Assembly (NCBI RefSeq): GCF_008801605.1
Contig: NZ_VZPJ01000013.1
Span: 93,205 to 157,204 of the forward strand
Direction of reading: 5' to 3'
From: Pseudomonas brassicacearum subsp. brassicacearum
GTDB lineage: Bacteria > Pseudomonadota > Gammaproteobacteria > Pseudomonadales > Pseudomonadaceae
Length of the DNA: 64,000 nucleotides
This document shows, one piece after another, positions 36,210 through 45,931 of this stretch. The notes under the pieces were generated by a model, which saw only the letters and a list, made by a program, of their open reading frames with translations, did no database searches and had not been told where the DNA came from. Position numbers and translations under genes: made by a program. Position 1 is the stretch's first letter; each line of letters starts with the position of its first letter.

Positions 36210-37184
36210 TCAGGGCTTGGCTTCAGCCCTCGGCCCCACCACCACCCACCACCGCGTGTGATGCTCGACCTGCACCGGCAAGGTCGGCAGCAGGGCGGTC
36301 AAGGCCAGGTCGGTGTCGTGCAGCGGGAAGCTGCCGGTGATGCGCAGGTCCGCCACTTGTGGCGCGACACCCAAGTAGCCATGCCGGTAACGCCCCAGTT
36401 CGTGGACCAGATCTTCTAGGCGCGCGTTGTCCACCACCAGCATGCCGCGGGTCCAGGCATCGGCGCCGGGGTTCAAGGCAAGGGTCGGCCCAAGGCCGTC
36501 GCGGCGCATCAGCACTTGTTGGCCTTCGCGCAGGATCTGTTCCTTGTCCGTGGCCTGCGGATACGCGGCCACAGCGGATTTCAACACGCTCAGGCGCGTA
36601 CCTTCGTCTTCACGCTTGACCAGGAACCGTGTGCCCAAGGCGCGCAGGCTGCCTTCGCGGGTTTCGACGATGAACGGCCGCGGGTCGTCGTGGCCGGTTT
36701 CCACCAGGATCTCGCCTTCCTGCAGGACGATGCGGCGCTGCTTGTCATCGAAACGCACGTCCAGGGCACTGTGGGTGTTGAGGTTGATCAGCGTGCCATC
36801 GGCCAGGCGCAGAGTGCGCTGTTCGCCTGTCGCGGTGCGCTGATCGGCCAGCCAGTAATCCAGCGGCAGGTAACGATCGCCGGCAAACAACGCCAGGCCG
36901 ATGACCGCGATAACGCTGGCCAGGCCGCTGCCAACCTTGCGTATCCGTCGGCGAATGCTCACCCGCGATTGCAGCAACGCGGCGCGCGCCGGTCCGGTGG
37001 CCACACTGAAGCGCTGGTCAAGCATGCCCAGCTGTCGCCAGGCCCGGGCGTGTTCTTCGTCGGCGGCATGCCATTGGGCGAAGGCTTCACGCTGCTGTGC
37101 GCTGCTCGAGTCCAGGGACAACTGCCAGGCAATGGCGGCATCCAGCACGTTGGCCGAGACCGGTTTGGCATGGGCCTGGCTCAT
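36210..37184 (-). CDS. fiuR: anti-sigma/sigma regulator, FecR family (FiuR-like)
   Basis: 324 residues. A cytoplasmic N-terminal DUF4880-type segment (AIAWQLSLDSSSAQQREAFAQWHAADEEHARAW) binds the sigma factor, one helix crosses the membrane near residues 85-103, and the periplasmic FecR domain (TLRLADGTLINLNTHSAL) receives the signal from the receptor's STN domain. It overlaps the sigma gene by four bases. Confidence 0.88.
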   Translation of the reverse strand: MSQAHAKPVSANVLDAAIAWQLSLDSSSAQQREAFAQWHAADEEHARAWRQLGMLDQRFSVATGPARAALLQSRVSIRRRIRKVGSGLASVIAVIGLALFAGDRYLPLDYWLADQRTATGEQRTLRLADGTLINLNTHSALDVRFDDKQRRIVLQEGEILVETGHDDPRPFIVETREGSLRALGTRFLVKREDEGTRLSVLKSAVAAYPQATDKEQILREGQQVLMRRDGLGPTLALNPGADAWTRGMLVVDNARLEDLVHELGRYRHGYLGVAPQVADLRITGSFPLHDTDLALTALLPTLPVQVEHHTRWWVVVGPRAEAKP

Positions 37185-37699
37185 GTCGGCTCACCATAGA
37201 GTGCGATGTAGCACTGTCGGATGCCTTGGGCCAGGTACTGCCGTACGCGCGGCACCGAAACCCCCAGGCGCTCGGCGATTTCGGCGTGGCCGAGGCCGTC
37301 GAGGCGGTTATAGAGGAAGGCTGCGCGGGCCTTGCTCGACAGTTTGCCAAGTAGGCGGTCGATGGCCTTGAGGTCTTCGAGGATGATTTGCTGTTCTTCC
37401 ACCGAGGGCTGTTCGGCCTCGGGGATCAGCATCAGTTCGGTGAGGTAGGCCTGCTCCAATGCCGCTCGACGGAAATAGTCGAACAACAGGCCCTTGGCGA
37501 TGGCTACCAGAAACGCCCGGGGCTCGCGGGGCGCCTTCAGTTCCTCGCGACCCAGCAAGCGCACAAAAGTGTCCTGGCTCAGGTCTTCGGCCCGTTGCGA
37601 ACACGCCACGTTGCGTCGCAGCCAGGCCAATAGCCAAGCGCGATGGTCGCGGTACAACGCACCAACCAAATCACTATGAGGACTGGGGACTGACGACAC
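37181..37699 (-). CDS. fiuI: ECF sigma factor, iron-starvation group (FiuI-like)
   Basis: 172 residues. Region 2 (LYRDHRAWLLAWLRRNVACSQRAEDLSQDTFVRLL) and region 4 (GLGHAEIAERLGVSVPRVRQYLAQG) are clear. It should direct transcription of fiuA when ferri-siderophore is bound. A candidate Fur site lies just upstream. Confidence 0.9.
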   Translation of the reverse strand: MSSVPSPHSDLVGALYRDHRAWLLAWLRRNVACSQRAEDLSQDTFVRLLGREELKAPREPRAFLVAIAKGLLFDYFRRAALEQAYLTELMLIPEAEQPSVEEQQIILEDLKAIDRLLGKLSSKARAAFLYNRLDGLGHAEIAERLGVSVPRVRQYLAQGIRQCYIALYGEPT

Positions 37700-37720
37700 G
37701 GAACATCACCGACGTTTTAA

Positions 37721-37739
37721 GTAACGAGAATTGTTCGCG
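37721..37739. promoter_or_regulatory. candidate Fur box upstream of fiuI
   Basis: GTAACGAGAATTGTTCGCG, about 22 bases before the sigma-factor start, resembles Pseudomonas Fur sites of the GAGAAT-type. Iron control of this sigma class is established; this exact site is inferred. Confidence 0.4.
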
Positions 37740-37810
37740 ATTGTGGCAGAGGCGGAGGCGGGAAAGCAATTGGCGCTGATCGGGACTCGATCTGTGGGTC
37801 TGAATGAATC

Positions 37811-37900
37811 TGTGGGAGCAAGGCTTGCCCGCGATGCAGGCGACTCGGTCAGCCTGTCAATCCCAGGCGATGCCCTCGCGGGCAAGCCTTGCTCCCACAG
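37811..37900. repeat. REP doublet upstream of fiuI
   Basis: TGTGGGAGCAAGGCTTGCCC with an inverted copy, between the sigma-factor promoter and the exonuclease gene. Confidence 0.9.
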
Positions 37901-37925
37901 GTGAACCACCCTCGGAGCAGAGGGT

Positions 37926-38633
37926 TTAGAGCGAAGGCGCCTGCTGCCGTCGTTTCCAGTGGCTCAGGCGTTGTTGCAGGTCAAGCGGGCTCAGGATCTG
38001 TTGCTGGCGGGCGCGGCTGAACAGGATCAGCGCCAGTTCCGCCGTGGCCAGGGCGTCGGCACTGGCGTTGTGGCGGTCGAAGACTTGCAGCTTGAACCAG
38101 TCGATCCACTCATCCAGGCCTGACTTGCGCAGGTTGGCTTGGGGGCAAAGCATCGGTGCCAGATCCGCCACGTCGAGGAACGAATGCTGCAGGCGATAGC
38201 CCAGGTAGTCTTTCAAGGCGCGCCCGAGCATGTGGGAATCGAACGGCGCATGAAAGGCCAGCAGCGGACTGTCGCCAACGAACTCCATGAACGCCAGCAG
38301 CGCTTCGGCCGGGTCGCTGCCGGCGGCAATGGCGCTGGGCGCCAGGCCATGGATCAGCACACTCGGCCCGAGTTTCTGCTTATCGCATTGCAGGGTGCGT
38401 TCGAACTGCTGGCTGAAGTCGATGGCGCCGTCTTCGATGACCACCGCGCCGATGGACAGCACCTGGTCCTTGTTCAGGTTCAACCCGGTGGTTTCCAGGT
38501 CCAGCACGACCCAGCGTTGTTCCCGCAGGTCGCATTCACTCAAGGCTGAAGCCGTCGGCAGGCATTCCAGGCGCCTTTGCATTTCTTCGGACAACATTGG
38601 CTGGGCTGGGCGCAACCAGGAAAAAATGCTCAC
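37926..38633 (-). CDS. DnaQ-like 3'-5' exonuclease
   Basis: 235 residues. The DEDD-type exonuclease motifs are visible: VVLDLETTGL (Exo I), HAPFDSHML (Exo II), and DALATAELAL (Exo III), with HNASADA giving the His of the DEDDh class. Resembles the epsilon proofreading domain but is a stand-alone paralogue. Its start overlaps the stop of the DUF294 gene by four bases, so the two are coupled. Confidence 0.85.
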   Translation of the reverse strand: MSIFSWLRPAQPMLSEEMQRRLECLPTASALSECDLREQRWVVLDLETTGLNLNKDQVLSIGAVVIEDGAIDFSQQFERTLQCDKQKLGPSVLIHGLAPSAIAAGSDPAEALLAFMEFVGDSPLLAFHAPFDSHMLGRALKDYLGYRLQHSFLDVADLAPMLCPQANLRKSGLDEWIDWFKLQVFDRHNASADALATAELALILFSRARQQQILSPLDLQQRLSHWKRRQQAPSL

Positions 38634-40570
38634 AACTGATACCTCAAGCTCAGGCTGCTTTGCAGGCGTTGGGCCTGGCGCAGGGATTCGCGCAGGATGC
38701 GTCGGTCCAGATGGTTGAGGCTGTCGGGGTCGACGCGGTTGGAATAGGGCAGGTTCTCGCGGGTTTGCAATTGATGTTGCTGCATGCGGGTCTGCTGGAT
38801 GAAGTGATAGGCCTCTTCGTAGGCTGCGCCATCGAGCGGTTCGATCACTTGCTTGTCGACCAATTGCCGCAAGCGCTCCAGGGTATTGTTGGCTTCGATG
38901 CCATTGGCCAGCGCCAGCAGACGGGCGCCGTCGACGAAGGGCGTCAGGCCTTGCACTTTCAGGTCGAGGGTGGCTTTTTCGCCGTTCTTGCGACTCAGTA
39001 CGAAATCCCTGAAGCGGCCCACGGGCGGGCGGTGGCGCAGAGCGTTTTCGGCCATCATGCGCTGGAACAAACGGTTATCGGCCACTTGATCGAGGATCTG
39101 CCGGCGCAGTTGCTCGCAGCCTTGCTCATCGCCCCAGACCACCCGCAGGTCGAAATAGATGCTCGAGCCCAGCAGGTTTTCCGGGGTTGCTTCGCGAATG
39201 AATGCCGAAAAGCGCCGGGCCCACTCAGCACGGGACAGGCACAGCTCGGGGTTGCCGGCCATGATGTTGCCCTTGCACAAGGTGAAGCCGCACAAGGCCA
39301 GGCTCTGGTTGATCTGCTGGGCAATGGGCAGCAGCAGACCGCGGATCTGCGCGGCATGGGCGGCGTCCCGGGCCTCGAACAAAATGCCGTTGTCCTGGTC
39401 TGTGTGCAGGGTTTGTTCGCGCCGGCCTTCACTGCCGAAGCACAGCCAACTGAACGGCACGCCTGGGTCACCCTTGTCGATCAGGGTCAGCTCGATGACC
39501 CGGCACACGGTGTGGTCGTTGAGCAGGGTGATGATGTGGGTGATCTGGGTTGACGACGCGCCGTGGGCCAGCATGCGCTCCACCAGTTGGCCGATTTCGC
39601 CGCGCAGGGCCACGAGGTTTTCCACCCTGGGCGCGTTGCGGATGGTCCGGGCCAGGTGCACCAGGTCGACGCGCTGCAAGGAAAACAGATCGCGCTCCGA
39701 CACCACGCCACACAGGCGTTGGTCCTTGACCAGGCAGACGTGGGCGATGTGCCGTTCGGTCATGGCGATGGCGGCGTCGAAGGCGCTGTGGTCCGGCGAG
39801 AGGAAAAACGGTGCCTGAGTCATGTGTCCTACGATGGCCTGGGAAAAATCCCCGGACCCATCGGCCACCACCTGCCGCAGGTCGCGCAAGGTGAAAATCC
39901 CCACCGGGGCTTTCTGTTCGTTCACCACCACGATGCTGCCGACCTGCTGGTCGTGCATCAGCTTCACGGCTTCGCGCAGCGGCGTGTCCGGGCTGCAACT
40001 GACCGGATGGCGCATCGCCAATTCGCCCAGCCGCGTGTTGAGGGAGTACTGGGTGCCCAGGGTTTGTGCGGACTTTTGCTGGACCTGTTGGTTGACCTGG
40101 TCGAGCAGGCTGCTGACCCCACGCAGGGCGAAGTCGCGAAACGGGCCGGACAGGGCGAAGAGCTTGATGAAGGCCAGTTTGTTCAACTGCAGGCAGAACG
40201 TGTCTTCGCCGGCCCGGTGCTCGGTGCGCGTGGCCCGTTCGCCCAGCAGCGCGGCGAGGGGGAAACATTCGCCGGTGGTTATTTCGAAGGTGGTCTCGGT
40301 GCCACCCTTGGCCGTATGCGGACGTTCACCCACCACCCGGCCTTGCTTGACGATGTAGAAGTGCTCCACCGGGCCGTCGGCTGGTTTGATGATGGTTTCG
40401 CCCGGCGCATAAAAACGCAGCAGGCATTGCTCCACCAGATAGGCCAGGTGGGCGTTTTCCATCTGGTTGAACGGTGGGAAACGCTGGAGAAACTGCAGTG
40501 TCCCCTGGATGTTTTGCAACACCGCGGTTTTCCCTGCCTGGGTGAAGGCGTCCGCTTTTTTCATAACCAT
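38630..40570 (-). CDS. DUF294 nucleotidyltransferase-like protein with cyclic-nucleotide-binding and CBS domains
   Basis: 646 residues. Order: cyclic-nucleotide-binding-like domain (about 30-140), paired CBS domains (about 180-300), DUF294 with the nucleotidyltransferase signature GSEGRREQTLHTDQDN (about 375-390), and the DUF294 C-terminal helices. Such proteins are related to GlnD-type uridylyltransferases and probably sense nucleotides; the target is unknown. The start is 40570 or the in-frame ATG at 40564; neither has a good ribosome site. It is paired with the exonuclease gene. Confidence 0.85.
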   Translation of the reverse strand: MVMKKADAFTQAGKTAVLQNIQGTLQFLQRFPPFNQMENAHLAYLVEQCLLRFYAPGETIIKPADGPVEHFYIVKQGRVVGERPHTAKGGTETTFEITTGECFPLAALLGERATRTEHRAGEDTFCLQLNKLAFIKLFALSGPFRDFALRGVSSLLDQVNQQVQQKSAQTLGTQYSLNTRLGELAMRHPVSCSPDTPLREAVKLMHDQQVGSIVVVNEQKAPVGIFTLRDLRQVVADGSGDFSQAIVGHMTQAPFFLSPDHSAFDAAIAMTERHIAHVCLVKDQRLCGVVSERDLFSLQRVDLVHLARTIRNAPRVENLVALRGEIGQLVERMLAHGASSTQITHIITLLNDHTVCRVIELTLIDKGDPGVPFSWLCFGSEGRREQTLHTDQDNGILFEARDAAHAAQIRGLLLPIAQQINQSLALCGFTLCKGNIMAGNPELCLSRAEWARRFSAFIREATPENLLGSSIYFDLRVVWGDEQGCEQLRRQILDQVADNRLFQRMMAENALRHRPPVGRFRDFVLSRKNGEKATLDLKVQGLTPFVDGARLLALANGIEANNTLERLRQLVDKQVIEPLDGAAYEEAYHFIQQTRMQQHQLQTRENLPYSNRVDPDSLNHLDRRILRESLRQAQRLQSSLSLRYQL

Positions 40571-40822
40571 TACGCAGTCTTTTTTGAATTGTTGTGGTCG
40601 ATCTGTTCTCCCATGGTCGGCCCCTCAGCGCGGGGTGCCCATTGGACGTAAGTCTAGGTCGCAGCCTAGGGCTAGGCTTACGGAAAAATCCTACGCCAAG
40701 CGTCAGAAAAATCTTCATTAAATGTTCTTGGAAAAAAATCCGACGAAGTGCACATTGAAGCGCCGCAGAACGATGTCTGACCACTGTGCCAGGGGATCGA
40801 TTTAAAGAACGTAGAGAGCACC

Positions 40823-41269
40823 ATGTCCGACCACGATATTTTGAGTGACGCCGAGCGCGAGGCGCTGAGTGCCGTCATGCTGGAACCTGACCTGCCGCCG
40901 CAGCGCGTCTTGATCGTCGATGACGACAAGGACGCTCGTGAGCTGCTGTCGGAGATCCTGGCGTTGGACGGGATTCACTGCATGACCGCCGCCAGTGGTG
41001 AAACGGCACTCAAGATGCTGGAAACCAAGCCATCGATCGGCCTGTTGATTACCGACCTGCGGATGGGCAATGTCGATGGCCTGGAACTGATTCGCCTGGT
41101 GCGCGAGTCGCCGCGGGCGGCGCTGCCGATCATCATCGTGTCGGGCGATGCCGACGTGAAAGACGCCATCGAAGCCATGCACCTGAGCGTGGTGGACTTT
41201 CTGCTCAAGCCGATTGATACCGACAAGCTGCTGGGGTTGGTCAAGCATGAGTTGGGGATGGATCTTTAA
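40823..41269 (+). CDS. stand-alone receiver-domain response regulator
   Basis: 148 residues: a short leader then one CheY-like receiver, with DDD at 33-35, phospho-acceptor Asp78 in LITDLRMG and the conserved Lys129 in LLKPID. There is no output domain, so it should act through protein contacts or in a phosphorelay. No kinase is adjacent. It is divergent from the DUF294 gene across 252 bases. Confidence 0.85.
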   Translation: MSDHDILSDAEREALSAVMLEPDLPPQRVLIVDDDKDARELLSEILALDGIHCMTAASGETALKMLETKPSIGLLITDLRMGNVDGLELIRLVRESPRAALPIIIVSGDADVKDAIEAMHLSVVDFLLKPIDTDKLLGLVKHELGMDL

Positions 41270-41276
41270 AATCGTC

Positions 41277-41364
41277 TGTGGGAGCAAGGCTTGCCCGCGA
41301 TGCAGGCGCCTCGGTTCACCAAGGACCGCGCTGTCTTCATCGCGGGCAAGCCTTGCTCCCACAG
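41277..41364. repeat. REP doublet after the receiver gene
   Basis: TGTGGGAGCAAGGCTTGCCC with an inverted copy, before the bidirectional terminator. Confidence 0.9.
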
Positions 41365-41422
41365 ATAAATCCCCTTGCCGCAATGACTCAAGCATCAGCC
41401 AGGGCCTGGTGATTTTGCAATG

Positions 41423-41454
41423 AAAAAGCCCTGATCTTTCGATCAGGGCTTTTT
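41423..41454. terminator. bidirectional rho-independent terminator
   Basis: AAAAAGCCCTGATC / GATCAGGGCTTTTT with a TTTC loop, between the convergent receiver and malate synthase genes. Confidence 0.9.
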
Positions 41455-41475
41455 TGTGCCGCGTCTACCGCTCAA

Positions 41476-43653
41476 TCACAACCCATTGGCTGCCTTGAAC
41501 TCGCGACGACGACGGTGTAGCACCGGCTCGGTGTAGCCGTTGGGCTGCTTCGTGCCTTCGATCACCAGCTCGACCGCCGCCTGGAAGGCGATGTTGCGGT
41601 CGAAGTCTGGTGCCAGCGGACGGTACAGCGGGTCGCTGGCGTTCTGGCGGTCGACCACCGGCGCCATGCGCTTGAGGCTTTCCATCACCTGGTCTTGGGT
41701 GACGATGCCGTGGCGCAGCCAGTTGGCGATGTGCTGGCTGGAGATACGCAGCGTCGCACGGTCTTCCATCAGGCCGATGTCGTTGATGTCCGGCACCTTG
41801 GAACAACCCACGCCCTGGTCGATCCAGCGCACCACGTAGCCAAGGATGCCCTGGGCATTGTTGTCCAGTTCGTTCTTGATCTGCTCCGGTGTCCAGTTCG
41901 GATTGACGGCCAGCGGGATGGTCAGGATGTCGTCCACCGATGCACGCGTGCGCTTGGCCAGTTCGGCCTGGCGGGCGAACACGTCGACCTTGTGGTAATG
42001 CAGCGCGTGCAGGGCAGCGGCGGTCGGCGAGGGAACCCAGGCGGTGTTGGCGCCGGCCATTGGATGGGCGATTTTCTGTTCGAGCATCGCCGCCATCAGG
42101 TCCGGCATCGCCCACATGCCCTTGCCGATTTGTGCGCGACCTTGCAGGCCAGTGCTCAAGCCGATGTCGACGTTCCAGTTTTCATAGGCGCCGATCCACT
42201 TCTCGGCTTTCATGTCGGCCTTGCGCACCATCGGGCCGGCTTCCATGGAGGTGTGGATTTCATCGCCCGTACGGTCGAGGAAGCCGGTGTTGATGAACAC
42301 CACGCGCTCGCTGGCGGCCTTGATGCAGGCCTTGAGGTTGACCGTGGTACGGCGCTCCTCGTCCATGATCCCGACCTTGAGGGTGTTGCGCGGCAGGTTC
42401 AGCACGTCCTCGACGCGACCGAACAGCTCGTTGGTGAACGCGGCTTCTTCCGGGCCGTGCATCTTCGGCTTGACGATGTACACCGAGCCGGTGCGGCTGT
42501 TGCGACGGCTGGTGTTGCCGTTGAGGCTGTGGATCGCTGCCAGGCTGGTGATCAGGCCGTCGAGAATGCCTTCCGGCACTTCGTTGCCATGCTTGTCCAG
42601 GATCGCATCGATGGTCATCAGGTGGCCGACGTTACGCACGAACAACAGCGAGCGGCCGTGCAGGGTCACGCTCGAACCGTCGACGGCGGTGTAGACACGG
42701 TCGGGGTTCATGGTGCGGGTGAACGTCTGGCCACCTTTGGCGACTTCTTCAGCCAGGTCGCCTTTCATCAGGCCGAGCCAGTTGCGGTAGATCACCACTT
42801 TGTCATCGGCATCGACGGCGGCGACCGAGTCTTCGCAGTCCATGATGGTGGTCAGCGCGGCTTCCATCAGGATGTCTTTAACGCCAGCGGCGTCAGTCTG
42901 TCCGACCGGGGTGCTGGCATCGATCTGGATTTCGAAGTGCAGGCCGTTGTGTTTCAACAGCACGGTGGTCGGTGCCGAGGCATCACCCTGGAAGCCGATC
43001 AACTGGGCATCGTCACGCAGGCCGCTGTTGCTGCCGCCCTTGAGGGTGACCACCAGTTTGCCGTCGACGATTTTGTAAGCGGTGGAATCGACATGGGAGC
43101 CGGCCGCCAGGGGCGCGGCTTCGTCGAGGAAGGCACGGGCGAAGGCGATGACCTTGTCGCCGCGGACCTTGTTGTAGCCTTTGCCTTTTTCCGCGCCATC
43201 GGCTTCGCTGATGGCGTCGGTGCCGTACAGCGCGTCATACAGCGAACCCCAGCGGGCGTTTGATGCGTTGAGGGCGAAGCGGGCGTTCATCACCGGCACC
43301 ACCAGCTGCGGGCCGGCCATGCGGGCGATTTCGTCATCGACGTTTTGGGTCGTAGCCTGGAAATCCGCCGCTTCTGGCAGCAGGTATCCAATGTCTTGCA
43401 GGAAGGCTTTGTAAGCCACGGCGTCGTGGGCCTGGCCGGCACGGGCCTGGTGCCAGGCATCGATCCGCGCCTGGAAATCATCGCGTTTGGCGAGTAGGGC
43501 TTTGTTCTTCGGGGCCAGGTCGTGGATGACCTTGTCGGCACCGGCCCAGAACGCGTCGGCGGTGAGGCCGGTTCCGGGAATGGCTTCGTTATTCACGAAG
43601 TCGAACAGGACTTTGGCGACCTGCAGGCCACCGACTTGAACGTGTTCAGTCAT
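41476..43653 (-). CDS. glcB: malate synthase G
   Basis: 725 residues. It condenses glyoxylate and acetyl-CoA to malate in the glyoxylate shunt and glycolate use. Conserved G-isoform blocks are visible, including MEAALTTIMDCEDSVAAVDADDK, NTGFLDRTGDEIHT and GANTAWVPSPTAA. The start at 43653 gives the normal length; an ATG 12 bases earlier is less likely. It is monocistronic, ending at a shared terminator. Confidence 0.95.
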   Translation of the reverse strand: MTEHVQVGGLQVAKVLFDFVNNEAIPGTGLTADAFWAGADKVIHDLAPKNKALLAKRDDFQARIDAWHQARAGQAHDAVAYKAFLQDIGYLLPEAADFQATTQNVDDEIARMAGPQLVVPVMNARFALNASNARWGSLYDALYGTDAISEADGAEKGKGYNKVRGDKVIAFARAFLDEAAPLAAGSHVDSTAYKIVDGKLVVTLKGGSNSGLRDDAQLIGFQGDASAPTTVLLKHNGLHFEIQIDASTPVGQTDAAGVKDILMEAALTTIMDCEDSVAAVDADDKVVIYRNWLGLMKGDLAEEVAKGGQTFTRTMNPDRVYTAVDGSSVTLHGRSLLFVRNVGHLMTIDAILDKHGNEVPEGILDGLITSLAAIHSLNGNTSRRNSRTGSVYIVKPKMHGPEEAAFTNELFGRVEDVLNLPRNTLKVGIMDEERRTTVNLKACIKAASERVVFINTGFLDRTGDEIHTSMEAGPMVRKADMKAEKWIGAYENWNVDIGLSTGLQGRAQIGKGMWAMPDLMAAMLEQKIAHPMAGANTAWVPSPTAAALHALHYHKVDVFARQAELAKRTRASVDDILTIPLAVNPNWTPEQIKNELDNNAQGILGYVVRWIDQGVGCSKVPDINDIGLMEDRATLRISSQHIANWLRHGIVTQDQVMESLKRMAPVVDRQNASDPLYRPLAPDFDRNIAFQAAVELVIEGTKQPNGYTEPVLHRRRREFKAANGL

Positions 43654-44104
43654 TGCTTGCCTCACTCTGCTCAGCTATTTCGCTTTTCAGCTCTTCGATT
43701 TTGACAATGAAGCCTCGGGACATTTAAAGCACAAACCCCGGAACCAGTACATGCCATCGCTGGCGGCTGGGTGGTAAGCCTTGCTGACGGGGCTTTTCAG
43801 GGATGCGACTGCGCCTTAAGCAGACATCGGTACAACGTTATGTAGTGCTCGCTGCGGAATACTACATGATCAATTGCGGTTGTGAAAATTAGACTAATTG
43901 CGTCGTTCCGCGACCGACTAAAGCAGTACAGTCACGACGAGGCACGGGATGTTCTCAAAAAACAGATGGATTGTTCCAGATAAATCTTGATGTTTGTACA
44001 CGATGTTTCTGATCTCATTCTGTGGGAGGTATAAATCCCGAGGCCCGCGGTCTGCTTGCGATCACCTGCCTATACTGTCCCTTCCACAACAAGAGGACTG
44101 CGCC
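43654..44104. other. 451-base gap between glcB and the GcvR-like gene
   Basis: It contains an inverted repeat ATGTAGT (43840-43846) / ACTACAT (43861-43867) with a 14-base centre, possibly an operator for glcB, and CTATACT (44070-44076), a good RpoS-type -10, about 30 bases before the GcvR-like start. No gene or RNA was recognised. Confidence 0.5.
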
Positions 44105-44623
44105 ATGGACCACCTCGTCATCACTGTTTTCGCCCCGGACAAGCCCGGGCAGGTCGAGCGCATTGCCGATTGCATCGCCGAACACGGCGGTAACTGGCTG
44201 GAAAGCCGCATGTCGCGCCTGGCCGGGCAGTTTGCCGGGATCCTGCGAATCGGCGCCCCCGCCGAGGCCCATGAAGAACTGATCGAAGCCTTGCAGGGGC
44301 TATCGACTCACGACATCCGCGTGTTGATCGCTGAAAGCGCCCTTGAGGAGTCCTGCACCTGGAAACCCATCACCATGGAGCTGGTGGGCAACGATCGTCC
44401 CGGCATCGTGCGGGACATCACCCGGCTGTTGAGCGAGCAGGGCGTCAATGTCGAGCGTCTGGTGACCTACGTTCGGCCGGCACCGATGAGCAGCGAGCTG
44501 CTGTTCCACGCCGAAGCGATCCTGGGGGTGCCCTTGACCCTGTCGCTGGATACGTTGCAGGAGCGCCTGGAGACGCTGGCCGATGAGTTGATGGTGGAGC
44601 TCAAGCTCAGCGACGAAGCGTGA
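44105..44623 (+). CDS. GcvR-like protein with two ACT domains
   Basis: 172 residues, two ACT domains (about 3-80 and 90-165; VFAPDKPGQVERIAD and LVGNDRPGIVRDITRLL). Relatives of GcvR sense glycine and restrain GcvA in enteric bacteria; here no GcvA lies nearby, so the partner is unknown. The ATG at 44105 follows AGAGGA. The CTATACT box upstream suggests stationary-phase control. Confidence 0.8.
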   Translation: MDHLVITVFAPDKPGQVERIADCIAEHGGNWLESRMSRLAGQFAGILRIGAPAEAHEELIEALQGLSTHDIRVLIAESALEESCTWKPITMELVGNDRPGIVRDITRLLSEQGVNVERLVTYVRPAPMSSELLFHAEAILGVPLTLSLDTLQERLETLADELMVELKLSDEA

Positions 44624-44629
44624 CGAAGG

Positions 44630-44777
44630 TTATCCAAGGAAAAACTGCGCCTGCCTGTGGATAACCTGTAGAGACCCGGCTCCAGCCCAGACCCACCGGG
44701 GCTCAGCGGGGAATGGTCAAAAAATCATCACTTTTCAAGGGCTTGTGCACAAAGGGCGGGGATCACGCTGTGGATAA
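44630..44777. promoter_or_regulatory. cluster of DnaA-box-like sites
   Basis: Two perfect boxes TGTGGATAA (reverse of TTATCCACA) at 44656-44664 and 44769-44777, plus TTATCCAAG at 44630-44638 and GGATAA at about 44787. Lies between the convergent GcvR-like and rarD genes. Confidence 0.4.
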
Positions 44778-44840
44778 CCTTGGGAAGGATAAGCGCAGGC
44801 CACGCCAGACGTGGCCTGTAGAGGTTTGTGTGTTTTTTGA

Positions 44841-45728
44841 TCAGCTGCGTCGGCGCATGCTGATCACGGCATCGACGCTGTACACCGCCAGCCCGGCCCA
44901 GATAAACAGGAATGCTACCAGTGTGCTGGACGACAGGTGCTCACCGAACAGCGTGACGGCGAGCAGCAGCACCAGCGTCGGCGCGATGTACTGGAGAAAA
45001 CCGATGGTGGTGTAGGGCAAATGCCGTGTTGCGGCGTTGAAACACACCAACGGCACCAGCGTCACGGGGCCGGCCGCCACCAGCCACCAGGCTTCGGAGG
45101 TGGTCCAGAAAGCGGCCTGGGCGCTGGTGGCCGTGGGATTGAACAGCAACCAGGCGATGGCGATCGGCACCAGCATCCAGGTTTCCACCACCAGCCCCGG
45201 CAATGCCTTGACCGGCGCCTGCTTGCGGATCAACCCATAGAAACCGAAGGTCAGCGCCAGCACCAGCGACACCCACGGCAGGCTGCCCACTTGCCAGACC
45301 TGCTGCGCCACGCCGACCGCCGCCAACCCCACCGCCAGCCATTGCATGCGGCGCAGGCGCTCGCCCAGCAGCAACATGCCCAGCAATACGTTCACCAGCG
45401 GGTTGATGTAGTAACCCAGGCTGGCTTCGAGCATACGCTCGTTGTTCACTGCCCAGACGTAGGTCAGCCAGTTGGCTGCGATCAGTGTCCCACTCAGGGC
45501 GAGGATCGCCAGGCGCTGTGGGTTGTCCCGTAGTTCGCGCCACCAGCCCGGGTGTTTCCAGACCATCAGCAACACAGCGCCGAACAGGGCCGACCACAGT
45601 ACCCGGTGGATGATGATCTCCACCGACGGCACGCTGGCGATGGCTTTGAAATAGATCGGGAACAGACCCCAGATGATGTAGGCACTCAGGCCCAGGATGT
45701 ACCCGCGACGCGGGTTGGCGGCTTGCAT
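44841..45728 (-). CDS. rarD: EamA-family transporter RarD
   Basis: 295 residues with ten membrane helices. GYILGLSAYIIWGLFPIYFKAI and the two EamA repeats are characteristic of RarD, named for chloramphenicol resistance; the natural substrate is unknown. Ordinary start with AAGGATTC upstream. Confidence 0.88.
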   Translation of the reverse strand: MQAANPRRGYILGLSAYIIWGLFPIYFKAIASVPSVEIIIHRVLWSALFGAVLLMVWKHPGWWRELRDNPQRLAILALSGTLIAANWLTYVWAVNNERMLEASLGYYINPLVNVLLGMLLLGERLRRMQWLAVGLAAVGVAQQVWQVGSLPWVSLVLALTFGFYGLIRKQAPVKALPGLVVETWMLVPIAIAWLLFNPTATSAQAAFWTTSEAWWLVAAGPVTLVPLVCFNAATRHLPYTTIGFLQYIAPTLVLLLAVTLFGEHLSSSTLVAFLFIWAGLAVYSVDAVISMRRRS

Positions 45729-45823
45729 GCAGAATCCTTGCTTAGGCAGCTAACAAAGGAGTGATTGTAAGGAGATTTGTCTGGTTGCGCTGTGAGTATT
45801 GTGCACAATCACCGTAGATCCCC

Positions 45824-45913
45824 TGTGGGAGCGGGCTTGCTCGCGATAGCGGTGTGTCAGTCGACAAAGGTGTCGAATGTTCGATCGCCATCGCGAGCAA
45901 GCTCGTTCCCACG
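45824..45913. repeat. REP doublet between rarD and srkA
   Basis: TGTGGGAGCGGGCTTGCTCG with an inverted CGAGCAAGCTCGTTCCCAC. Confidence 0.88.
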
Positions 45914-45931
45914 GGGGGACCAGCAGTAGGG

